A DNA stretch of 9,867 nt from Candidatus Omnitrophota bacterium (GTDB lineage: Bacteria > Omnitrophota > Gorgyraeia > S143-82), in assembly GCA_027034965.1 (NCBI GenBank), contig JALVWL010000148.1:1-9867 (forward strand), written 5' to 3'. Of this stretch, positions 1 to 6,342 are shown one piece after another. The translations under genes were made by a program, and so were the position numbers. Within the stretch, counting starts at the first letter, position 1; the number at the start of each line of letters is the position of its first letter. The notes beneath the pieces are model-generated. The model saw only the letters and a program-made list of their open reading frames with translations. It ran no database searches and was not told where the DNA came from.

Positions 1-1
1 A

Positions 2-802
2 TTATAAAGACAGCTCCTTTGCCCTTTTCTCTGCCCTTTCAAAACCAGATAAAAGTATATCACGAATTCCAGCCTCTAGCATAAAATTAATCGCTGCCTC
101 AGTCGTACCCTTTTTAGAGGTCACCATCATTCTCAACTCCTCTGGCGAGGCATCAAATCTGTCAAGCAAAACTCCTGCGCCATAACAGGTGCGTCTGGCC
201 AATAGTTCTGCCTGCTCCTTTGTTAGCCCACGACTTATTGCATACTCTGCCAAAACTTGAGTCAACAAAAAGAAATAAGCAGGGCCACTTCCACTAACCG
301 CAGTTATTACATCTATAAGCTCTTCATCCTCTATCTCAACCACCTCTCCAAGCCCAGAGATAATCTTGTGGGTAATCGGCCAGAATTTTTCATCCCTTTT
401 ATTACAAAAAACACCACTAACTCCTGCTGACAACAAACCAGGTGTATTGGGCATAACGCGAAATATAGGAATGTCTTTATTTGTCTGCCTCTGATAATAA
501 TCAACCGTTACACCAGCAGCAATAGAGAGAATAGCAACATCCTTTGCTTTATCTATATACGGCAAAGTCTCTTTAACAGCGGATTCCATATCCTGTGGTT
601 TTACTGCGAAGATAACGAGAAAACTATCAGGCAGGCTATCTATCTTTTCAGATACAATCAATCGCCTATCTATTTCTTTAAGCCTCTCTCTCTGCTCTTT
701 TCGTTTCTCAATAATATAAATATTATCTATTTCTGAGATAGATAAGGCCGCCTTTAACAGAGCCGTTCCCATATTTCCACAACCAATAAATACTATATTC
801 AT
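2..802 (-). CDS. proC: Pyrroline-5-carboxylate reductase
   Basis: Catalyses the last step of proline biosynthesis, NAD(P)H-dependent reduction of 1-pyrroline-5-carboxylate to proline, in the cytoplasm. The 266-residue protein has the normal family length. It has an N-terminal Rossmann motif GCGNMG (residues 7-12), VKPQ (67-70), RVMPNTP (115-121), the SGSGPAYFF active-site segment (170-178) and a TSKKGTTEAA stretch (228-237), where most relatives have a Pro/Gly in place of the two Lys. The ATG at 802 is preceded by AAGGA (809-813 read on the minus strand) with a 6-base spacer, which supports this start. The stop lies at 2-4, so the gene is complete. It diverges from rsmI; an extended -10 promoter at 976-984 would give a leader of about 165 bases that contains intergenic repeat copy A. 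Confidence 0.95.
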   Translation of the reverse strand: MNIVFIGCGNMGTALLKAALSISEIDNIYIIEKRKEQRERLKEIDRRLIVSEKIDSLPDSFLVIFAVKPQDMESAVKETLPYIDKAKDVAILSIAAGVTVDYYQRQTNKDIPIFRVMPNTPGLLSAGVSGVFCNKRDEKFWPITHKIISGLGEVVEIEDEELIDVITAVSGSGPAYFFLLTQVLAEYAISRGLTKEQAELLARRTCYGAGVLLDRFDASPEELRMMVTSKKGTTEAAINFMLEAGIRDILLSGFERAEKRAKELSL

Positions 803-808
803 TTTTTA

Positions 809-813
809 TCCTT
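809..813 (-). promoter_or_regulatory. Ribosome binding site of proC
   Basis: AAGGA on the minus strand, 6 bases before the ATG at 802. Confidence 0.7.
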
Positions 814-820
814 ATTTATT

Positions 821-938
821 AAGCATGAAGGATGGAGCATGGAGAATGGAGGAAATTTTTACTTAAAAAAGGGGAATATCTTATTAAAAAAAGTCCTTCA
901 TGCTTCATTCTTCCTTCTCCGTTCTCAAAACTTGAGTT
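821..938. repeat. Dispersed intergenic repeat, copy A
   Basis: The left end (821-848) is a 28-base stretch identical to 7115-7142. The right end (922-938, TTCTCAAAACTTGAGTT) is identical to 7207-7223. Within the element, 821-832 (AAGCATGAAGGA) and 894-905 (TCCTTCATGCTT) form a perfect 12-base inverted repeat. The flanking purine-rich left arm (GGAGCATGGAGAATGGAGG) and pyrimidine-rich right arm are roughly complementary, so the whole element could fold into an imperfect hairpin. CTCAAAACTTGAG at the right end is itself a small palindrome. No coding capacity is visible. Confidence 0.75.
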
Positions 939-964
939 AATACAACACCCCTTCTATTGCGCAT

Positions 965-993
965 TTAAGAAATATATTATACCATAAGACAAT
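965..993 (+). promoter_or_regulatory. Weak candidate promoter for rsmI
   Basis: TTAAGA (965-970), 17 bases, then GACAAT (988-993): each box matches 4 of 6 consensus bases. It would overlap the minus-strand proC promoter, as at two other gene borders in this window. The match is marginal and rests mainly on that parallel. Confidence 0.25.
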
Positions 994-1004
994 TAAATCT
1001 TTAA
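976..1004 (-). promoter_or_regulatory. Candidate extended -10 promoter for proC
   Basis: On the minus strand the sequence is TGG followed by a perfect TATAAT (TATAAT at 976-981, TGG at 982-984), an extended -10. The -35 position, 17 bases upstream, is TTAAAG (999-1004), only 3 of 6 to consensus, which is acceptable for an extended -10 promoter. Transcription would start near 969 and read through repeat copy A into proC. Confidence 0.55.
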
Positions 1005-1010
1005 AAACCA

Positions 1011-1017
1011 AAAGGAG
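1011..1017 (+). promoter_or_regulatory. Ribosome binding site fixing the GTG start of rsmI
   Basis: AAAGGAG lies 6 bases upstream of the GTG at 1024. This decides for a GTG start; there is no nearby ATG that keeps the TPIGNL motif. Confidence 0.75.
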
Positions 1018-1023
1018 AACGAA

Positions 1024-1722
1024 GTGAAGACAGGTTCAATCTACATAGTCTCAACACCAATAGGCAATCTAAAAGACATAACTATCAGGGCAATAGAAGT
1101 CTTGCAAAAAGTAGATGTCATTGCCTGCGAGGATACGCGGGTTACGAAAAAACTACTTAAACACTACAACATAAACAAACCCCTTATGAGTTATCACGAA
1201 CACAATGAAAAACAGCGCTGCAGTGAATTAATCAACTATATCCTGCAGGGCAAGGACATCGGACTAATCTCAGATGCAGGCACGCCTCTTATAAGTGACC
1301 CTGGATTTGTATTAATTCGCAGGGCAGTTGAAATCGGCGTAAAGGTTATCCCTGTGCCTGGGCCATCAAGCATCTTAGCCGGCCTCGTTGCAAGTGGTCT
1401 GCCCACTGATAAATTCACCTTTGTCGGGTTTCTGCCAAGAAAAAAGGGAAGAAAGAGCAGATTAAATGAACTAAAAAAGATATCAGAGATAACCAATATG
1501 ACATTTGTATTTCTTGAATCCCCGCACAGGATAGAGAGGCTTATAACAGAATTAATTGGGCTATGGGGAGAAGAAACAAAGATATCCATCTGCCGCGAGC
1601 TTACCAAACTTCATGAACAGATAATAACAGGAGAAGCGCAGGAGATATCAGCAATGATAAAAAACAAACAAATCCCATTAAAGGGAGAATTTGTTATTGT
1701 CGTCTTTGTGAAGAAAAAATGA
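1024..1722 (+). CDS. rsmI: 16S rRNA (cytidine-1402 2'-O)-methyltransferase
   Basis: SAM-dependent enzyme of the tetrapyrrole-methylase fold that adds a 2'-O-methyl group to C1402 in the ribosomal decoding centre. Visible motifs: TPIGNL (11-16), EDTR (36-39), ISDAGTPLISDPG (82-94), VPGPS (111-115), GFLPRK (135-140), ESPHR (165-169), CRELTK (190-195) and KGEFVIV (220-226). The start is GTG at 1024, preceded by AAAGGAG (1011-1017) with a 6-base spacer. At 232 residues it ends just after the catalytic domain, whereas the E. coli protein is about 286; the C-terminal extension is missing, as in other short family members. The next gene begins 3 bases after the stop, so the two are probably cotranscribed. 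Confidence 0.93.
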   Translation: MKTGSIYIVSTPIGNLKDITIRAIEVLQKVDVIACEDTRVTKKLLKHYNINKPLMSYHEHNEKQRCSELINYILQGKDIGLISDAGTPLISDPGFVLIRRAVEIGVKVIPVPGPSSILAGLVASGLPTDKFTFVGFLPRKKGRKSRLNELKKISEITNMTFVFLESPHRIERLITELIGLWGEETKISICRELTKLHEQIITGEAQEISAMIKNKQIPLKGEFVIVVFVKKK

Positions 1723-1725
1723 ACC

Positions 1726-2520
1726 ATGTATAATGAAGGAACCATTTTTATTCATTACATTATTTACACCGCAGAAATACTGCTTTTATCCTTTATCTCT
1801 TCCTTTATCTCTTCCCTTGGTATGAGGTTTAAGGTAATCGCACCTGACAGAAACATCATCTCTGCCACGCTCTATAGCATACTTATGCCATCGTGTCTGT
1901 GTTCCTCTTTTCCAATAATACTTGCAAGCAAGAATGACTTCTTAAGAATATATATCGCAATCCTCTCCCCCCTTTTAAGCCCGCTTATAATAGGCCTATC
2001 CTTGTCCTTATTAGGAATACAATTTACATTGCTAAAATTCATAATAAGCATTGGTTTTGCATTGCTAACCGCTTTCTTTCTTGCCCGCTATAATATGGCT
2101 AAAACATCATCCAATATTTCGTGTTTCTCACCCTCAAAAAACATAATCAAAGACACATTAATGCTATTTAAAATAAGCCTGCCCCCAATAGTAACTGCTA
2201 TCGTTATCAGCATTGCCATATCTATTCTTTTAGGCATAAACTACATTGGCAAGTTAGCCCTATTTCCTTCAACGCAGATAATTGCGATTCTATTGGCAGG
2301 GATAGGGAAGTTTTGCGCGGGACAGGATATAATCATCCTCTCATCTATAAAGGCCTTATCACCACATCTTGGATTTTTCTTAGGGTTTTCCCTCATGGCA
2401 GAAGGCCTGTGTTTATCAATGCTTCCAATATATAAAAGAATTTATAAGATAAAGGGAATTGTTCTTTACATATTTTCTATTATTATCCTGAGTATGATTT
2501 CCTTCATGACATTTACCTAA
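1726..2520 (+). CDS. Integral membrane protein, ArsP/DUF318 permease-like
   Basis: A 264-residue, very hydrophobic protein with about seven or eight membrane segments (roughly 11-32, 45-66, 72-96, 100-122, 148-170, 180-198, 205-232 and 244-262). Residues 55-63, PSCLCSSFP, follow the pattern P-x-C-x-C-x-x-x-P, which in the ArsP/DUF318 permease family appears as PLCSCGxxP. The next segment (LLSPLIIG, 83-90) sits where that family has its conserved Gly/Pro helix. The second half (KFCAGQDIIILSSIKALSPHLG, split at 195-202 and 203-216) may be the matching internal repeat. It is shorter than usual ArsP proteins (about 300 or more). The start is uncertain: the ATG at 1726 has no good ribosome site, while GAAGGA (1735-1740) lies just inside. 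Coupling to rsmI, which ends 3 bases before, could explain this. Substrate unknown; family assignment is inference from motif and topology. Confidence 0.6.
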   Translation: MYNEGTIFIHYIIYTAEILLLSFISSFISSLGMRFKVIAPDRNIISATLYSILMPSCLCSSFPIILASKNDFLRIYIAILSPLLSPLIIGLSLSLLGIQFTLLKFIISIGFALLTAFFLARYNMAKTSSNISCFSPSKNIIKDTLMLFKISLPPIVTAIVISIAISILLGINYIGKLALFPSTQIIAILLAGIGKFCAGQDIIILSSIKALSPHLGFFLGFSLMAEGLCLSMLPIYKRIYKIKGIVLYIFSIIILSMISFMTFT

Positions 2521-2583
2521 TAAAAATCCCCCATTCTCTATACGCTATGATTTAATGCTAAAAAAGAAAAAGGGAATATAAAG

Positions 2584-2606
2584 TTTTTTCTGGCAAATAG
2601 AAAAAA
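2584..2606 (+). terminator. Weak AT-rich hairpin after the rsmI operon
   Basis: TTTTTTCT (2584-2591) and AGAAAAAA (2599-2606) form a perfect 8-base stem with a 7-base loop, about 65 bases after the permease stop. It has few G-C pairs and no T-run after it, so it is a poor intrinsic terminator. Transcripts may instead end at the stronger hairpin at 2647-2670. Confidence 0.25.
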
Positions 2607-2636
2607 ACACATATCACTGACCGCAAAAAGAAAACA

Positions 2637-2670
2637 TAAAACAAAAGGAGGAGAATCAGTTTTCTCCTCC
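2637..2670 (-). terminator. Intrinsic terminator of the chemoreceptor gene
   Basis: On the minus strand GGAGGAGAA (2670-2662) and TTCTCCTCC (2655-2647) form a perfect 9-base stem with a 6-base loop, followed at once by TTTTGTTTTATG. It starts about 33 bases after the chemoreceptor stop. On the plus strand the same hairpin lacks a T-run, so it mainly serves the minus-strand gene. Confidence 0.85.
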
Positions 2671-2702
2671 CTTCTCCATACTCCATTCTTCATTCTTTAT
2701 CA
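2671..2702 (-). repeat. Fragment related to the dispersed intergenic repeat
   Basis: Read on the minus strand this is GAATGAAGAATGGAGTATGG followed by AGAAGGGAG. It resembles the left arm of copies A and B (GGAGCATGGAGAATG) and shares GAGAAGGGAG with the right arm of copy B read in reverse. It lies directly between the chemoreceptor stop and its terminator. Low-complexity purine similarity is an alternative explanation. Confidence 0.4.
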
Positions 2703-4313
2703 CTAGCTGGTAATAAACCTATTCAACAGCACATTCATTTCCTCAACCTTCTCGCTAAGTTGATCCATAGTAGAGGAGATATTTATCATTGATTGAGTAT
2801 ATTCTGCCAATGAAGCTGAGATATTGGTAATATTATGGGATATATCAGAGGTTGCTATGCTCTGTTCCTCTGTTGCAGAAGCAACATGATTTATAAACGA
2901 ACGTACCTCTGATATGGCAGAGTTCATCTGCTCTATAAGGCTGCCAACATCTAATGCCTTTGCTGCCATTTCCCTAATGATATCAACGTTCTGGTTCACC
3001 TCTTCACTCATTACCTTTATATCCTTCTGAATCTTGCCTATAACCTCCTTTATCTCTTTTGTTGAATCCTTGGTCTTTTCTGCCAGTTTGCGGACCTCCT
3101 CAGCAACAACAGAAAAACCTCTTCCTGCCTCGCCCGCACGCGCTGCTTCTATCGCTGCATTTAACGCAAGCAGGTTTATTTTATCTGCTATGTCATTAAT
3201 AACCACGACAACATCGCTTACCTGAGTAGAGTCCTGTGTCAAGCGATTAAACTTCTCTGCAAATTCCTGCTCAACATTGACCACATTTTGTATCTCATCT
3301 ATTAATGCCTTTAATTGTTGAGTCCCCTGGCCCGCCATATTCGCGGTCTCTTCTGATTTCTCATTTGCCTGGCGGGTAACATCTGCTATCTCACGGACAG
3401 TTGCATTTAATTCCTCAGTTGCAGAGGCAATACTTTCTGTCTTGCCGGATAATTCCTGCGACGTCTTAACAAATCCATTTATTACGTTAGAAGATTCTGA
3501 AACCGACAGGCTTGCTGTTTTTGATACATCTTTTGAAGACTTTATCAGTTGCTCCAGAGAGTCCATAAAATTATTAAATGTGCGCGACATCTCACCCAAT
3601 TCATCCTTAGAATCTATATCCATCCTCACGGTGAGATCTCCCTGCGCGCCCTTATTGAACTCCTCAACAAATCTCTTTAATGGCAAGATAATAGATGAGC
3701 TAATACCAAAAGAGATAAAGAAAACAATAAAACTAACCAGCAACATAATCCCCATAGCTGCTTTTAATTTTGTTAATTTCTTCTCAGCTGCCTTCTGCAT
3801 CATACCAACGGCTTTGTTCATCTCTGAAAGAAGCTCCACATTATGGTCCATTAAATAAAGCACATCAACACCATTAGATCCTTCATTTTTCTCCATCACA
3901 GATTCTAATGAGTTTTTAAACTTCGCCCACAGGCCAGCGACCTTCTCAAGCTGCTGTTTTATCTCCTTATTACCTGCTGGAGGGATCTTTCTGAACTTTG
4001 TCATCTTCAAATCCAGAGGTGCTGCGCCACCATCTTTTAAAGCATACAAGGTAGTATCAAAGACCTTTATGGTGGATTTCAACAATGTTCTCTCATCTTC
4101 TGTTGCCTCTCCCCTTATTAGATCTAACATCTCTTTTGTCATCTTTTGGGTAAGCATTCTCTGACGGCCAGCTAAGTTAATGATAACCGCATCTGCCTTC
4201 TGCCTGCCAAGCGTGCTAAAAACCGATAAGGTTATAAAAAGAGACATAAGGAACAAAAGCCCATGTGAAAGAAGTAGTTTTTGGGCAACAGTAAGACGTT
4301 TTAGTATATGCAT
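2703..4313 (-). CDS. Methyl-accepting chemotaxis protein with PilJ-type sensor
   Basis: Transmembrane chemoreceptor that signals through CheW/CheA. Order of parts in 536 residues: membrane segment about 12-36; periplasmic sensor about 37-186 carrying INLAGRQRMLTQKM (45-58), the signature of the type IV pili methyl-accepting/NarX-like N-terminal domain (PilJ); second membrane segment about 187-211; HAMP linker about 207-260; cytoplasmic signalling domain about 265-520. The conserved hairpin tip is at about 371-412 (INLLALNAAIEAARAGEAGR, 379-398). Candidate methylation sites lie near ATEEL (298-302) and ATEEQ (480-484). No CheR/CheB-binding pentapeptide ends the protein. The ATG at 4313 follows a GGGGGGAGG tract with an unusually short spacer. 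The gene stands alone, with its own promoter and terminator; no che genes are in the window. Confidence 0.95.
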   Translation of the reverse strand: MHILKRLTVAQKLLLSHGLLFLMSLFITLSVFSTLGRQKADAVIINLAGRQRMLTQKMTKEMLDLIRGEATEDERTLLKSTIKVFDTTLYALKDGGAAPLDLKMTKFRKIPPAGNKEIKQQLEKVAGLWAKFKNSLESVMEKNEGSNGVDVLYLMDHNVELLSEMNKAVGMMQKAAEKKLTKLKAAMGIMLLVSFIVFFISFGISSSIILPLKRFVEEFNKGAQGDLTVRMDIDSKDELGEMSRTFNNFMDSLEQLIKSSKDVSKTASLSVSESSNVINGFVKTSQELSGKTESIASATEELNATVREIADVTRQANEKSEETANMAGQGTQQLKALIDEIQNVVNVEQEFAEKFNRLTQDSTQVSDVVVVINDIADKINLLALNAAIEAARAGEAGRGFSVVAEEVRKLAEKTKDSTKEIKEVIGKIQKDIKVMSEEVNQNVDIIREMAAKALDVGSLIEQMNSAISEVRSFINHVASATEEQSIATSDISHNITNISASLAEYTQSMINISSTMDQLSEKVEEMNVLLNRFITS

Positions 4314-4380
4314 ATCCTCCCCCCTCTATTTGAAAAAAATTGAAAATAACGCGCCCATTCCCACCTGTCTAAGATTTCTA

Positions 4381-4409
4381 TGGACAAATTATACCACAAA
4401 ATTTAGAAT
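4381..4409 (+). promoter_or_regulatory. Promoter of the sugar operon
   Basis: TGGACA (4381-4386), 17 bases, then TAGAAT (4404-4409): 5 of 6 matches in each box. Transcription would start near 4416, only about 17 bases before the ATG at 4433. The short leader has no clear Shine-Dalgarno sequence. Confidence 0.6.
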
Positions 4410-4416
4410 GTTTTAA
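4388..4416 (-). promoter_or_regulatory. Promoter of the chemoreceptor gene
   Basis: Minus strand: TTAAAA (4411-4416), 17 bases, then TATAAT (4388-4393), with TGG directly before the -10 (4394-4396), giving an extended -10. Transcription would begin near 4381, leaving a leader of about 68 bases. It overlaps the plus-strand promoter of the sugar operon almost completely. Confidence 0.65.
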
Positions 4417-4432
4417 ACAAAGAAAAATAGCC

Positions 4433-5599
4433 ATGAAAAAAATTTTAGTAACAACAGGTATCCGTTCTGAATACTTTATATTGCGGCCGGTATTATTCGC
4501 CCTGCAAGAATCAAAAAAATTTAATGTAAAATTAGTCGTCTCCGGCGCCCACCTATCCTCATGGCACGGCAATACCCTTGAAATGATAGAAAAAGATGGT
4601 TTCGTAATTGCAGATAAAATAGATTCTCTATTCATGACAAATAGAGAAGCACAAAGGCCAAAGGGAATAGGAACCCTCCTTTACGGGTTAAGCCAATGCG
4701 TTGAAAGAGAAAAACCCGATTTCTTATTAACATTAGGAGATAGAGAAGAGGCCATTGCAACTGCACTTGTTGGCAACTATATGAACATCCTTACTGCTCA
4801 CATCGCAGGAGGAGACCCTGTCCATGGCAATGCCGATGACCCGATTCGCTTTGCTGTATCAAAACTATCGCATATTCACTTTACAATAGCAAAACAGCAT
4901 TCAGAAAACCTGAAAAAGATTGGGGAAGCACCTTTTCGCATATTCTGGACAGGAAATCCTGCAATAGACAGCATTCGCAAGGTAAAAAATCTCCCTTGGG
5001 AGGATATCCAAAATTATCTTAACTGGGATATAGAAAAGAAAAATTACATCGTCTTAATAAAACACCCATTATCATCTGAAAAGGAACAAACCTATTCCCA
5101 AATGAAAACAACATTGCTATCTTTGACTCAATTCGCACGTAAATATAACCTAAAAATAGTCGGAATTTATCCCAACACAGACCCGGGTTCTTACGACATA
5201 CTAAAGGCAATAGAGGAGGCAAATGCCCCTGAAATCATACGATTTTACAAAACACTACCCCATAATATATTTGTAAATATCATGCGAAATGCACTTGCGC
5301 TAACCGGCAATTCCAGTATGGGCATATTAGAAGCGCCTTTTTACTGTCTACCAGTTGTAAACATCGGGAAGAGGCAAGGCGGCAGGCTCTCTGCTGGAAA
5401 CGTAATCTTTACAGAACACAACGAAGGACAGATAACCCGCGCACTAAAAAAGGCCTGTTTTGATGATAAATTTAGAAATCAGATAAAAAAATCAAAGAAC
5501 TTCTATGGAGACGGCAAGGCAGGCGAAAGGATAGTTAAGGCATTATCCTCCATAGATCCAAAAGACAAAAAATGGTTGGTAAAAAAGAAATTAGTTTAA
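4433..5599 (+). CDS. neuC: NeuC-like UDP-N-acetylhexosamine 2-epimerase (hydrolysing)
   Basis: Member of the WecB/NeuC family of GT-B-fold UDP-HexNAc 2-epimerases; the hydrolysing branch (NeuC, LegG) releases UDP and gives a free 2-epimerised sugar such as ManNAc. In 388 residues one sees the N-terminal TTGIRSEY (7-14), LGDREE (101-106), IAGGD (124-128) followed by DDPIR (135-139) and KLSHIHF (144-150), TGNP (173-176), KHP (210-212), YPNTDPG (246-252), GNSSMGILE (292-300) and NIGKRQGGR (310-318). The KLSHxHF and NIGxRQxGR motifs favour the NeuC/LegG branch over WecB. It is the first gene of an operon with a PIG-L deacetylase (16-base gap) and a NeuD-like acyltransferase. There is no good ribosome site before the ATG; the leader is short. 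The exact substrate (UDP-GlcNAc or a diamino sugar) cannot be told from sequence. Confidence 0.88.
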   Translation: MKKILVTTGIRSEYFILRPVLFALQESKKFNVKLVVSGAHLSSWHGNTLEMIEKDGFVIADKIDSLFMTNREAQRPKGIGTLLYGLSQCVEREKPDFLLTLGDREEAIATALVGNYMNILTAHIAGGDPVHGNADDPIRFAVSKLSHIHFTIAKQHSENLKKIGEAPFRIFWTGNPAIDSIRKVKNLPWEDIQNYLNWDIEKKNYIVLIKHPLSSEKEQTYSQMKTTLLSLTQFARKYNLKIVGIYPNTDPGSYDILKAIEEANAPEIIRFYKTLPHNIFVNIMRNALALTGNSSMGILEAPFYCLPVVNIGKRQGGRLSAGNVIFTEHNEGQITRALKKACFDDKFRNQIKKSKNFYGDGKAGERIVKALSSIDPKDKKWLVKKKLV

Positions 5600-5615
5600 C
5601 CTCGGAGAAAGAAAA

Positions 5616-6266
5616 ATGAAAATTTTAGTTATTGCTGTGCACCCTGATGATGAGACATTAGGAGCTGGAGGAACACTTTTAAAATACCGCCAAAAAGGAG
5701 CTGAAATCTTCTGGGCCATTATTACCCAGACCTATAACGAAGAGCAAAAGCCTATTCAAAAAGAGACCATAGGAAAAGTAAAACACTTATACGGATTTAC
5801 AGAAACATTTCTTATGCAAAAGACAGCAACTACTCTTTCAACAAAGGACATTCCGGAGATCATCCAATGGATAGAGAAAATCGTGCTTGAGATAAAACCA
5901 GAGGTCGTCATTGTCCCCTGCCAGACAGATATCCACTCAGACCACAGAATAGTTGCGCAGGCATGCCTGGCTTTATTAAAACCCCATAGATATGGATTTA
6001 TACAAAAACTACTTGCAATGGAGGTATTAAGTGAAACAGATATAGGCACACTTAGCACAGGCCAATCCATGCAATTTTCTTACTTTGAAGACATAACAGA
6101 CTTTCTTGAAAAGAAACTCAGTATATTGAATGAATATAAGACAGAAATCGGAGATTTTCCCTTCCCAAGAAGCACTACTGCAATAGAGGCACTTGCGAAA
6201 CTAAGGGGAGCAGCCATAGGCAAACACTATGCAGAGGCATTTATTCCGTTAAAGATTATAAATTAA
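5616..6266 (+). CDS. PIG-L/LmbE family N-deacetylase
   Basis: Zinc-dependent deacetylase family that removes N-acetyl groups from sugars or sugar conjugates. The 216-residue protein has the two metal-binding motifs: HPDDE (9-13, with Asp11 or Asp12 as likely base) and HSDH (107-110). The C-terminal block FPFPRSTTAIEAL (161 onward) and RGAAIGKHYAEAF are also typical of the bacterial LmbE-like group. The ATG at 5616 follows GGAG (5604-5607) with an 8-base spacer. It sits 16 bases after the NeuC-like gene and 76 bases before the acyltransferase gene, so it very likely acts on an aminosugar made in the same operon. Whether the substrate is the free sugar, a nucleotide sugar or a later intermediate is unknown. 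No signal peptide, so it is cytoplasmic. Confidence 0.88.
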   Translation: MKILVIAVHPDDETLGAGGTLLKYRQKGAEIFWAIITQTYNEEQKPIQKETIGKVKHLYGFTETFLMQKTATTLSTKDIPEIIQWIEKIVLEIKPEVVIVPCQTDIHSDHRIVAQACLALLKPHRYGFIQKLLAMEVLSETDIGTLSTGQSMQFSYFEDITDFLEKKLSILNEYKTEIGDFPFPRSTTAIEALAKLRGAAIGKHYAEAFIPLKIIN

Positions 6267-6342
6267 TTCTCTAACAAGCATCAATCATGGACGAAGAAAA
6301 AACAATCTGGATTTAATCTTTTAAAAAGGCAATTGTTTAAAA

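Noticed and set aside
3442..3858. Plus-strand open frame opposite the chemoreceptor
   Set aside because: It is antisense to the conserved HAMP and signalling region and shows no protein-like motifs of its own.
6276..6300. Possible further copy of the dispersed repeat (AAGCATCAATCATGGACGAA)
   Set aside because: Only the first six bases and scattered later bases agree with the repeat; no right-end motif follows.
6287..6316. Nine-codon micro-frame (MDEEKTIWI) between the deacetylase and acyltransferase genes
   Set aside because: No ribosome site, too short to judge, and frames of this length are expected by chance.
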